Shown here: positions 52,122-60,266 of the stretch, piece by piece
Position numbering within the stretch: position 1 is the first letter of the stretch
How the letters are laid out: every line of letters begins with the position of its first letter
Source of the DNA: Butyrivibrio sp. NC2007
GTDB lineage: Bacteria; Bacillota; Clostridia; Lachnospirales; Lachnospiraceae
NCBI RefSeq assembly: GCF_000421405.1
Contig: NZ_ATWY01000008.1
Span: forward strand, 62,001-126,000
DNA length: 64,000 nucleotides
Direction of reading: 5' to 3'
Position numbers and translations under genes: made by a program
The notes under the pieces: model-generated
The model's input: the letters and a program-made list of their open reading frames with translations, nothing else
Told to the model about the DNA's origin: nothing
The model's database searches: none

Positions 52122-52577
52122 ATGACATATACAATAGCGCAGATATCTGAGAAATTCGGCGTTGCAGCATCTACCCTGAGATACTATGAAGACTTGGGGC
52201 TCCTTAGAAATGTAGAAAGAGCTGAGAGCGGACACAGAATTTATTCAGAGGACCATATCGGAAAACTCGAGGCCATAAACTGCTTTAAGAAGGCCGGGAT
52301 GTCCATCAATGAGATAAAAGACTTTTTTGAATATGAAAAAGATGAAGCAAAAAGTATCGATGATATGATGAGTCTTTTAAAAAGGCGAAGCGAGATCATG
52401 CTGGAAGAATTCGCAGAGGCTTACGAGTCCTATGAACACATTCTCAAAAAGCTTGACTACTACGGCCATCTCGAGAAGGCTATCAAGCAGGGAAAAGAGC
52501 TTCCGAAGTGGGCAAAGTTTGATAAAAAAGACTATCACAAAAAAGCGCTTGATACTATTTTAGACAGGATAAGCTGA
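52122..52577 (+). CDS. MerR-family transcriptional regulator
   Basis: 151 aa. The winged HTH is typical: TYTIAQISEKFGVAASTLRY-YEDLGLL, followed by a dimerisation coiled coil (DEAKSIDDMMSLLKRRSEIM). There is no metal-binding cysteine pair, so it belongs to the organic/redox-stress type rather than the metal type. The C-terminus (KLDYYGHLEKAIKQGKELPK) is basic. GGAGG precedes the start. It probably controls the divergent YghZ-like reductase and perhaps the MATE pump that starts 20 bp downstream. Confidence 0.93.
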   Translation: MTYTIAQISEKFGVAASTLRYYEDLGLLRNVERAESGHRIYSEDHIGKLEAINCFKKAGMSINEIKDFFEYEKDEAKSIDDMMSLLKRRSEIMLEEFAEAYESYEHILKKLDYYGHLEKAIKQGKELPKWAKFDKKDYHKKALDTILDRIS

Positions 52578-52597
52578 CTGTTTTTCGGAGGATAATT

Positions 52598-53941
52598 ATG
52601 GAATCATCTATGACAAAGGGTAAGCCGCTTACTCTTTTACTAAAGTTCGTTCTCCCTATATTCTTAGGGTTTATATTTCAGCAGTTCTACAACATGGTGG
52701 ACACCGTTATTGTAGGAAGATATGTGTCTCCCACTGCTCTTGCGGCCGTTGGATCCACGGGAACGATCATGTTCATGATCATGGGACTGGCAAACGGAAT
52801 GACAACAGGATACACGGTGCTGATCAGCCAGAAGTACGGTGCAGAGGATTACGAAGGTGCAAGAATTGCCTTTGTTAATGCGATCCTGCTAGGAATCATC
52901 AGTACTGCAGTTGTCACTGTTATTGCGCTCTCTGTTATGCATCCGCTCCTTAGGCTGATGAATACACCTTCTGATATTTACAATGACGCTTATGCTTATA
53001 TCTCCACAATCTGCGCAGGAAGTATTGCGCTTATTGGATATAACCTTCTTGCTGCGTCCTTAAGAGCCATCGGAAACAGCAGAACTCCGTTGTACTTTCT
53101 GATTTTCTCAGCTCTTTTGAACATTGTTCTGGATCTGGTATTTATCGTAGTATTTCATCTTGGGACCTTCGGCGCTGCGCTGGCGACAGATCTTTCGCAG
53201 GCTGCTTCTGCTGTCCTTTGTATGTTCTATATTGTAAGAAAGGTTTCCGTACTTCGCCCAAAGGCCAGGGACTGGCACCTGCACAAAGAATATTCGCTTA
53301 AGCAGCTCAACATCGGTATTCCCATGGCTCTTCAGTTTGGTATAACCGCGTCGGGAACGATGGTCATGCAGTCTTCAATCAACATCTATGGATCAACTGC
53401 CGTTACCGGATTTACTGCAGCCGGTAAGGTTGTAAACCTCATGACCGCAGGAATGCCTTCCATAGGCCAAACAATTGCTGCCTATGCAGGACAGAACTTC
53501 GGCTACGGCGATCTTGACAGAGTAAATCAGGGCACCAAGGATGCCATGAAGATTGCAGCTGTGTACTCTATCATCAACGGAATCCTGAGCGTTGTTCTTC
53601 TGCCGGTGATTATCGGATTCTTCTTTGATCCCGGTGTTGATGTGGCATCTTACCTGCCCTATGCAAGAGCTTATGTATATGCCTGCGTTCCTTTCTACAT
53701 TCCGCTGGCCATGATCTTTATCTACAGAAATGCTATGCAGGCCTGTGGATACGGTAAGACTGCCCTTATGCTGGGCATTGTGGAACTGCTTGCAAGATTT
53801 GGAACTGCATTTTTGTCAATGAAGCTGCATAGCTTTAATATGGCTGTTGCAGGTGATGCTGCTGCATGGGTAACTGCAGGTGTATTCTCCATTATTCTTT
53901 ACGCCTTTGTTATGAAGCATCTGCGCGAAAAGGCCGCATAA
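52598..53941 (+). CDS. MATE-family multidrug efflux transporter
   Basis: 447 aa with twelve membrane helices. Start region GKPLTLLLKFVLPIFLGFIF then QQFYNMVDTVIVGRYVSPTA is the family signature. The two halves are related, with the second beginning near SLKQLNIGIPMALQFGITAS. The protein exports cationic compounds using a Na+ or H+ gradient. It starts 20 bp after the MerR gene with GGAGG before the ATG, so both are probably one unit. Confidence 0.94.
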   Translation: MESSMTKGKPLTLLLKFVLPIFLGFIFQQFYNMVDTVIVGRYVSPTALAAVGSTGTIMFMIMGLANGMTTGYTVLISQKYGAEDYEGARIAFVNAILLGIISTAVVTVIALSVMHPLLRLMNTPSDIYNDAYAYISTICAGSIALIGYNLLAASLRAIGNSRTPLYFLIFSALLNIVLDLVFIVVFHLGTFGAALATDLSQAASAVLCMFYIVRKVSVLRPKARDWHLHKEYSLKQLNIGIPMALQFGITASGTMVMQSSINIYGSTAVTGFTAAGKVVNLMTAGMPSIGQTIAAYAGQNFGYGDLDRVNQGTKDAMKIAAVYSIINGILSVVLLPVIIGFFFDPGVDVASYLPYARAYVYACVPFYIPLAMIFIYRNAMQACGYGKTALMLGIVELLARFGTAFLSMKLHSFNMAVAGDAAAWVTAGVFSIILYAFVMKHLREKAA

Positions 53942-53998
53942 CTATATCTTGTATTTCGTATTATTTTGAGCTACTATATGATGTAGAAGTCAGTGGTT

Positions 53999-54091
53999 CA
54001 GTTTGGTGAGTCAGTGGGGACGTTTCAGTTTGACTCATTTTGCTAAACAAAATGAGTCAAACTGAAACGTCCCCACTGACTCACCAAACTG
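53999..54091. repeat. Perfect 44-bp-arm palindrome (P2)
   Basis: Two perfectly complementary 44-base arms around CTAAA. The inner 35 bases of each arm match P1 (36751-36853); the outer part (CAGTTTGGT / ACCAAACTG) is different but paired. Further outside, GTCAGTGG and CCACTGAC hint at a decayed longer arm. It lies between the MATE and FNT genes. Confidence 0.95.
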
Positions 54092-54137
54092 AAAACACCC
54101 CACTGACACACCACCACACGTCTGAAAGGAGCTCTTC

Positions 54138-54920
54138 ATGAAATCACCTGCTGCTATCGCAACCACTTATGAAACTGTCGGAACCGCCAAAACCAACATG
54201 AACTTCAGAAAGACGTTCCTTTTGGGAATACTGGCGGGAGCTTTCATTGCTCTGGGAGGTCTCGGAAGCCAGATCGCATCGGTATGTGCTCCGGATCCGT
54301 CAACAGGAAGGCTTGTCAGCAGCGTGGTTTTCCCGATAGGTCTATTCATGGTGCTTGTGGGTGGCGCCGAGCTCTTTACAGGTAACTGCCTTATCATCAT
54401 TCCTGTACTTAGTAAAAAAGCTAAGCTCTCGGGAATGCTGAGGAACTGGCTTATCGTTTATTTCGGAAATATGGTGGGCGGACTTCTCATTGCCCTCCTT
54501 GCAAATTTCTCACACACCTATGCCTTTGCAGACGGTGCTCTTGCCAAGGCTGTTGTCAGCACAGCTGTTGCTAAGTCCGGTATCTCTTTTGCCGACGGAG
54601 TGCTTAAAGGGATTCTGTGCAATATCCTGGTCTGCATGGCTGTATGGTGCTCCTTTGCAGCGGACGAGCTGGCAGGAAAGGTACTTGCACTCTGGCTCCC
54701 TGTTATGCTATTCATTATTGGAGGCTTTGAGCACTGCGTTGCAAATATGTATTTCATTCCCGCAGGTATGATCGCAACATCCGTTTACGGGATTGCAGCA
54801 GATGGTCTCTCGCTCTTTGGCTACTTTGTCACCAACTTGATTCCCGTTACACTTGGGAATATAATAGGTGGCGCTCTCTGCGTGGGAGCAATGTATTATT
54901 TGATTTATTTGAAGGATTGA
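54138..54920 (+). CDS. Formate/nitrite transporter (FNT) family channel
   Basis: 260 aa, six membrane helices. Family motifs are GILAGAFIALGG near residue 31, GAELFTGNCLIIIPVLSKKA, NWLIVYFGNMVGGL, GILCNILVCMAVWCSFAADE and GGFEHCVANMYFIPAGM (the central His-containing loop). In a fermenting anaerobe the substrate is most likely formate, though nitrite or hydrosulfide are possible. AAAGGAG precedes the start. No pyruvate formate-lyase gene is adjacent. Confidence 0.93.
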   Translation: MKSPAAIATTYETVGTAKTNMNFRKTFLLGILAGAFIALGGLGSQIASVCAPDPSTGRLVSSVVFPIGLFMVLVGGAELFTGNCLIIIPVLSKKAKLSGMLRNWLIVYFGNMVGGLLIALLANFSHTYAFADGALAKAVVSTAVAKSGISFADGVLKGILCNILVCMAVWCSFAADELAGKVLALWLPVMLFIIGGFEHCVANMYFIPAGMIATSVYGIAADGLSLFGYFVTNLIPVTLGNIIGGALCVGAMYYLIYLKD

Positions 54921-54930
54921 TTGTTTAGAA

Positions 54931-56103
54931 ATGTGGAATTATATAAAAGGACTTATCAGGAACGGAAGCCTCTTAACGAAATTTCTTTTTGGCTCATTTG
55001 TCTTTGTTGCAGTCATGACTCTTTTAGCATTCTTTGGCACTGCCGGGAAGGACTCTCTGCCATTTTTGGCAATAGGCGGCTTTTCATTTTTTAAGAAGTA
55101 CAAAAATCGTGTAGCAAATTACTTTAAAAATATCGAGACCGTTCCCTACTGGGGCAACAAATTCGGGCGCGATCTTTGTATCAGACTCCTGTCAGAGGAC
55201 AAGTTTAAGCCTTATGTAAATAAAAAAGGCAGGAAAGTTCGCGGATTAGAGGTAAGTGAAAGCGGCAGATGGTTCTGCATTAAAGGCCAGTACTACCCCA
55301 CTTATCTGGTTTATGACTACAACGGAGCAACCGGCGATATTACCATGATTGACGGAACGCAGGTCAGAGCCGGCGACTGGAGGTTCGACTCCATTCTCAT
55401 CGGTGGTCTCATGGAATACCTGAATGCTGATAGGACACTTCGCCTGGATAACGCCTACCACACAATGATCTCCACCGGTGACTGTGCACGTGCTTTTAAA
55501 AGAATCTATCAGGGAAATTACCAGAACCTCGCAACAGCTGACTGGGATGAGTTCAGATACAGATGGGAAAAAGAGCTCTCGGAAATTGAAGTAAGAAACA
55601 TGAATGCACAAAATTCAAGAGACCACGCCAAAGCATTGCGCAACAAGCGTATTGCGGATGAAGCTCTCCACAGCAGAGTTCTGATGGACGAGGAGATACA
55701 TGAGATTGCCTATGCGATCGATCAGAATTTGATAAAAAACATCTCGGAATGGTTTAAAATGGAAGCTTTCAAAGATGATATGTGCATCTGCAACGGTGTT
55801 AAGCTCCTTAAAAATCTCGGATATCCGGCAAATAAAGTGGGTGTACAGTTCCTCTTTGACTGCCTGAAAGATATCCAGAAGCCTTACTTTGAGGAAGCAG
55901 TTGCTGTCCTTGAAAAATACCCTCATGATGAACTCGTTGCAAGAATAGAGAGTAACGTAGAAACAGCCCACGCCACAGGAGATGTCCTCTGGGGCGCAGG
56001 CCTTATATATCTTTCAAAAAGAATCGGTTATGAAATTTCTCTGGCAAAAGAGATGAATGAAGCTGAACCTATGCTTCAGGTGCAGTCTTTTACTCGATCG
56101 TAA
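54931..56103 (+). CDS. Membrane-anchored protein of unknown function
   Basis: 390 aa. One or two N-terminal hydrophobic segments (LLTKFLFGSFVFVAVMTLLA and a weaker one near residue 48), then a large cytoplasmic part. A beta-rich section contains GRWFCIKGQYYPTYLVYDYN and GDITMIDGTQVRAGDWRFDS. The rest is helical, with a coiled-coil-like stretch (ELSEIEVRNMNAQNSRDHAK) and tandem helices toward the end. I do not recognise the family. It starts 10 bp after the FNT gene, with a weak ribosome binding site, and overlaps the convergent GH13 gene by 14 bp. Confidence 0.7.
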   Translation: MWNYIKGLIRNGSLLTKFLFGSFVFVAVMTLLAFFGTAGKDSLPFLAIGGFSFFKKYKNRVANYFKNIETVPYWGNKFGRDLCIRLLSEDKFKPYVNKKGRKVRGLEVSESGRWFCIKGQYYPTYLVYDYNGATGDITMIDGTQVRAGDWRFDSILIGGLMEYLNADRTLRLDNAYHTMISTGDCARAFKRIYQGNYQNLATADWDEFRYRWEKELSEIEVRNMNAQNSRDHAKALRNKRIADEALHSRVLMDEEIHEIAYAIDQNLIKNISEWFKMEAFKDDMCICNGVKLLKNLGYPANKVGVQFLFDCLKDIQKPYFEEAVAVLEKYPHDELVARIESNVETAHATGDVLWGAGLIYLSKRIGYEISLAKEMNEAEPMLQVQSFTRS

Positions 56104-57748
56104 AGCTATAGTCTGAGAAATCTGCCTTAAGGCTGGCCTTATTATCACCGTTTGTCCAGGTGAAGGTCATAACGCTTCCATCAGTCTTTATATCCAGCTT
56201 CGCATCAAATCCAAAGGCAGGATTTGTGTTTCTGAATCTGAGAAGTTCAAGCTGCTTCTTAACAACATCCTTATTCATGGCATCAGAGATCTGATCCATA
56301 GTAAGGTTTGTTCTGTTGATCTCTTTATGTCCACCTGCTCCGGCTCTCTTAACTGCCTCGTGGTCATTCTTACCTGCAAAGAGGTCGAGGTACCAAACCT
56401 GAGGCTTACCGGGCATGAACATCTGGATTGCTCTTGCAAAGAGCATCTTCTTGTCATCATCTCCAAGGGCACTGTAATATGTAGCATTTACCTGATAGTA
56501 CATGTTCTTGGCACCGTGAAGGTCTTTTACAAAGCCTCCTCTGCCGACGATTGTATCTATCATCTTCTGAATATCTTCCTCTGCAAGGATTCCCTTAAGG
56601 TCAAGAAGCGGAATACCGTCGTGGCAGCCAAGCATGTTGACTACGCGGATTTTCTTTTCCTGGATCTCGTTTGCCCACTTCTCAAGGACAGAACCGTCCC
56701 TGTTCTCAATTGCATAGATAAGAAGTCCGGGAAGGAAGAAGTCGTAGGTCATGTAGCCCTTGTTTGCAACGGTCTCATAAATCTTTTCGCTGTAACTTGC
56801 ATGGATCTCGGGAAGGAGAGATACTCCAAACTCGTCAGCAAGCTCTTTTACCCTCTCAAGAACATCCCAGGTATCAGGCTCATTTAAGAAATTCTTCTTG
56901 CCGGGCTCCTTGGGTGCATAGGCAAAGGCATCAAGTCTTACAATCCTTGCGCCGTAGCCTGAAAGGCTCTTTAATGTATTTCTGTAATGCTCCCAAACAA
57001 GGTCTGACTTGATGTTGAGGTCCATCTGACCAAGATAACGTCTTCCGGACTCAAGGAGCTCTACTACTGCATCCTTATATTTCTCATAACCTGTAAAATC
57101 AATCTCTGAAGGCTTCTTGCCCTCATCAAGGCCGGAGCAGATTCTCTTTGAGAGTCTGTCTGCTGCCAGGTACTGAATATCCATCTTCTCCATGAGGTCC
57201 TGAGCATCAGGGCGCTTGTACTGAACTTCCTGATAGAAGGTGTTCCAGTAAGGAACGTCTTTTCCATCGGGCATTCTCACCATAAGGATCGGAAGTCCGG
57301 GCTTTCTGAAGAACATATCCTTGATATATTTCTCTTCGGGCTGGATGTAACCCTCAGGAGTCATCTCTCCGTAGCCTTCCCAGAACTTATTCCAGTTGAT
57401 GAAGAAATCCTTATATTTGGAATTCTCACCGTTCTTTAAAAGATCCTGGAACTGGGGAGAAAGAACTGATGCATGATTCAAGATAAAGTCCAGCTTAAGG
57501 TCAATTCCGAGCTCGCCGAGCTTATCAATATCAGAGGCGCTTGCCATCTCTTCATTGATGCTGTAGTCAATTACAGAAAATCCTCTGTCCAGGTCTGTGT
57601 TAAAAATACTTGGGAGAATGTAAAAAGACTGAAATACATCTTTAAACTCTTCTTTTGAAAGGACAGAAACAATATCTGCCATTGTTCCACCCATACTATC
57701 GGGGTAAGCATTTAGCATCGGACCATTGTCTACGAAATTTTTTTTCAT
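56090..57748 (-). CDS. GH13 sucrose-phosphorylase-family glycoside phosphorylase
   Basis: 552 aa, cytoplasmic (no signal peptide). It belongs to the GH13_18 group: MLNAYPDSMGGTMADIVSVL at the start, nucleophile Asp273 in RIVRLDAFAYAPKEPG, acid/base Glu314 in SLLPEIHASY, and stabilising Asp377 in MLGCHDGIPLLDLKG. Such enzymes split sucrose, sucrose 6'-phosphate, glucosylglycerol or glucosylglycerate with phosphate to give glucose 1-phosphate. The exact acceptor cannot be read here. GGAG precedes the ATG. It lies next to a P-loop kinase-like gene, a LacI gene and a sugar ABC importer. Confidence 0.9.
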   Translation of the reverse strand: MKKNFVDNGPMLNAYPDSMGGTMADIVSVLSKEEFKDVFQSFYILPSIFNTDLDRGFSVIDYSINEEMASASDIDKLGELGIDLKLDFILNHASVLSPQFQDLLKNGENSKYKDFFINWNKFWEGYGEMTPEGYIQPEEKYIKDMFFRKPGLPILMVRMPDGKDVPYWNTFYQEVQYKRPDAQDLMEKMDIQYLAADRLSKRICSGLDEGKKPSEIDFTGYEKYKDAVVELLESGRRYLGQMDLNIKSDLVWEHYRNTLKSLSGYGARIVRLDAFAYAPKEPGKKNFLNEPDTWDVLERVKELADEFGVSLLPEIHASYSEKIYETVANKGYMTYDFFLPGLLIYAIENRDGSVLEKWANEIQEKKIRVVNMLGCHDGIPLLDLKGILAEEDIQKMIDTIVGRGGFVKDLHGAKNMYYQVNATYYSALGDDDKKMLFARAIQMFMPGKPQVWYLDLFAGKNDHEAVKRAGAGGHKEINRTNLTMDQISDAMNKDVVKKQLELLRFRNTNPAFGFDAKLDIKTDGSVMTFTWTNGDNKASLKADFSDYSFTIE

Positions 57749-57821
57749 AATTATTCACTCCATTATTTAAAAGAGGTTGTTGATATGTGTGATTTTACCC
57801 ATTACCAAACCTGTCAAAATG

Positions 57822-58796
57822 TTATTTCATAAGTTCCTGGAACTGATCAAAACTGATTATATCTCCGGCTTTTGAAATGATGATCTTTGCCTTGTGAGCC
57901 TGCTTAACAAGTTTAGCCTGTTCAAGCTCGAGAACCAGCATTGTGAATGGGCTGTCCAGCTTACCGTCACGGTTTCTTGATCTTCTGTGCTCCAAAGTCT
58001 CAGCAGGAGTGCTGTTTAAAAGTACCGGAATATCAACTTGACTCATGTAGTCACTGTTGCCGTGAGTCCACTCTACTATTAAGACTTGCTTCTCTGACAT
58101 ATCTACTTCGTCATACCAAAGGGATGCTTCATCACGTCCCATTCTCTTAAGCCAGAGCTTATCTGCTCCGTCCTTAAATGCCTTCATTATCTGATCAACT
58201 TCTGCAAAGTCTGTTTCATTGGGTGTACCGAGGTATTCATCAAGTCCCTTAGAACCTGCTTCAAGATAGCTTCTGAACCATGTGTCAGTCTCTAAATGTG
58301 CCTTGTTTGCGTCATCATCAGCTGCCTGCCACTCTCTTATCTTAGCTACTGTATCAGCATTCATGACACCCGCGTCAACCATTCCTCTGATGCCTTCTTT
58401 TCTAAATGTATGAAGCCTTTCAGCATCATTGTACATTGGAATTCTGTGTGGATAATTGTCACCGGACATTGTGTAGCTGCCTATTCCTGCGCTCTCAAGC
58501 AAATATGACAGAAGTGATGCAATTTCGGATTTTCCGACTCCGGATCCTCCGCATACGGCAACAACAGCTCTTTTATAAGGATTAGCTGCCATCTTCTCCG
58601 AAAGCTCTTTTACCAATAAAGGAAAGATTGTTCTGGCCTTGGCGATGTGGCTCTCTCCGATCTCGATCTTATCTCCGGGCATATCACCGTGGGGAATGTC
58701 ATCGGGAATACTTATATTAGAAACAGTTGTTGCAGCTTTTGAAAGCTTATCATCAGTGTCTTTAAAAACAGTCACTTTGTTATATTTAGTGTTCAT
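57822..58796 (-). CDS. P-loop kinase-like protein in phosphorylase locus
   Basis: 324 aa from ATG 58796 (GAGGAG about 12 bases upstream). Walker A is CGGSGVGKSE (82-91), followed by IASLLSYLLESAGIGSYTMS-GDNYP as in uridine kinase/phosphoribulokinase-type folds. A Walker-B-like QVLIVEWTHGNSDYMSQVDI and a basic RRSRNRDGK loop follow. It could phosphorylate the product released by the phosphorylase or another small molecule; the substrate is unknown. Its stop is 73 bp before the GH13 gene on the same strand, and it is divergent from the LacI gene. Confidence 0.75.
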   Translation of the reverse strand: MNTKYNKVTVFKDTDDKLSKAATTVSNISIPDDIPHGDMPGDKIEIGESHIAKARTIFPLLVKELSEKMAANPYKRAVVAVCGGSGVGKSEIASLLSYLLESAGIGSYTMSGDNYPHRIPMYNDAERLHTFRKEGIRGMVDAGVMNADTVAKIREWQAADDDANKAHLETDTWFRSYLEAGSKGLDEYLGTPNETDFAEVDQIMKAFKDGADKLWLKRMGRDEASLWYDEVDMSEKQVLIVEWTHGNSDYMSQVDIPVLLNSTPAETLEHRRSRNRDGKLDSPFTMLVLELEQAKLVKQAHKAKIIISKAGDIISFDQFQELMK

Positions 58797-58829
58797 GTTT
58801 TTCGATTTCTCCTCTTTGAAATTTAGTTT

Positions 58830-58859
58830 TTGACAACTTGTATTATTGCATGTTATGTT
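58830..58859 (+). promoter_or_regulatory. LacI gene promoter
   Basis: TTGACA (58830-58835), 18-bp spacer, TATGTT (58854-58859) with an extended TG. The 12-mer TTGCATGTTATG at 58846-58857 recurs at 60228-60239 in front of the importer, so it may be a shared regulatory or -10 element. Confidence 0.6.
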
Positions 58860-58946
58860 GAAAAAAAAGACGGGGCAAAAAATTTCTCCTCGTGCTGAAG
58901 ACAAAATACACTAACTTTTTTTGTTTGTAAAGAGCCAATTGAAAAA

Positions 58947-59960
58947 ATGATCACGATCAAAGAAATCGCCAAACAACTAAATATGAGCACTACGACGGTC
59001 TCAAATGTTATTCACGGAAAAGCCGGAGAAGTCTCTGACGATACCAAGAGAAAGGTCGAGGAATTTTTAAAAAAAGTCGACTACGTTCCAAACATAAATG
59101 CCAGGAACCTTGCACAGAATGAGTCAAAGATCATCGGACTGGCCCTCAAGGCCCGTGCTGATAAATACGAGAACCTGATCATGGATCCCTTCGTCTCGGT
59201 ACTTATCGGAGGTGTTGAGGAGACCATCAGAAACGCCGGTTACTTCATGATGCTGTATATCTCAAGTGATACAGATGAGATCATGAGACATGTGTCCACC
59301 TGGAACGTAGACGGACTGATCCTCTTTGGTATGCTCAACGATGACGGTATAAGAGTCAGCGAGAAATACAAAAAGCCTATCGTCTGCATAGACACCTACT
59401 CGCTTGAAGGCCTTAAGCATTTCACCAATGTCGGTCTTGACGATGAACAGGGCACCTATGACATGATCAAGTATCTTATATCCCAGGGGCACAAAAGGAT
59501 CGCATTCCTCTCCGATAACCAGAGCGGCGTCGATCTGGCAAGACTTAACGGTTACAAGAAAGCCCTTAAGGATGCAGGTATCAAATACAAGAGTTCAAAC
59601 TTCTTACAGATCCACCCTAAGAGTGATGAGATTGACGAATCCCTCGCAGAGATCTGTGACAGGTCAAAAGAGTTTACCGCTATCTTCTGCGTATCAGACC
59701 TCTATGCAGTAACTCTTATAAGCGCTCTGACTGACAGAGGCATTAATGTTCCCGAAGAAATTTCCATTGTTGGATTTGATGACAACATGCTGGGCCAGCT
59801 CCACAGGCCGGCGCTCACCACAGTCCATCAGGATGTAAAAGTAAAAGGTATTACTGCTGCAGACACACTACTTAAGCAGCTGGCAGGGCAAAAGACACCT
59901 AACCAAATAAAACTTCCGACTCACCTGGTTATTCGTGATACTGTCAGAAAGATTAACTAA
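58947..59960 (+). CDS. LacI-family regulator of the glucoside phosphorylase/importer locus
   Basis: 337 aa. HTH ITIKEIAKQLNMSTTTVSNV and hinge ARNLAQNESKIIGL, then a sugar-binding effector domain with NVDGLILFGMLNDDGIRVSE, GHKRIAFLSDNQSGVDLARL and EISIVGFDDNMLGQLHRPAL. No strong Shine-Dalgarno sequence precedes the ATG. It is divergent from the kinase/phosphorylase genes and upstream of the ABC importer. Two matching palindromes before the importer are its likely operators. A terminator follows the gene. Confidence 0.93.
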   Translation: MITIKEIAKQLNMSTTTVSNVIHGKAGEVSDDTKRKVEEFLKKVDYVPNINARNLAQNESKIIGLALKARADKYENLIMDPFVSVLIGGVEETIRNAGYFMMLYISSDTDEIMRHVSTWNVDGLILFGMLNDDGIRVSEKYKKPIVCIDTYSLEGLKHFTNVGLDDEQGTYDMIKYLISQGHKRIAFLSDNQSGVDLARLNGYKKALKDAGIKYKSSNFLQIHPKSDEIDESLAEICDRSKEFTAIFCVSDLYAVTLISALTDRGINVPEEISIVGFDDNMLGQLHRPALTTVHQDVKVKGITAADTLLKQLAGQKTPNQIKLPTHLVIRDTVRKIN

Positions 59961-59986
59961 AAGATCCATAACCCATTGTTAAACTT

Positions 59987-60024
59987 GACCAACTTAAGCT
60001 TAAACGCATAAGTTGGTCTTTTTT
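59987..60024 (+). terminator. Terminator of the LacI gene
   Basis: GACCAACTTA - 12-base loop - TAAGTTGGTC followed by TTTTTT, 27 bp after the stop codon. Confidence 0.85.
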
Positions 60025-60104
60025 ATGCTTTTTCATAAATTTTATAAACGTTTTATTATTTTTTTGGTTTTTAGCGTAATCGTTTAAGCCCGCTAGGCAC
60101 GCCA

Positions 60105-60120
60105 ACTTTTGCGCATAAGT
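60105..60120. promoter_or_regulatory. LacI-type operator O1
   Basis: ACTTTTGCGCATAAGT, a near-perfect dyad (ACTTWTGCGCAWAAGT) with a central CG. Its exact reverse complement recurs as O2 78 bp downstream. The 306-bp gene-free stretch 59961-60266 holds the LacI terminator, O1, O2 and the importer's promoter region. Confidence 0.75.
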
Positions 60121-60197
60121 ATGCAAAGAGCCGAGACTTTTTAGATTAGTTCTATTGAATTTTGTACAGAAGTGTGATATTTTGAATTTAGCGTACA

Positions 60198-60213
60198 ACT
60201 TATGCGCAAAAGT
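60198..60213. promoter_or_regulatory. LacI-type operator O2
   Basis: ACTTATGCGCAAAAGT, the exact reverse complement of O1. It lies 54 bp upstream of the importer's first start codon. Centre-to-centre distance to O1 is 93 bp, about nine helical turns, which would allow looping. Confidence 0.75.
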
Positions 60214-60266
60214 AACCGCCAAAACTTTTGCATGTTATGGCAGAATGCACAAAAGGAGGAAACAAA

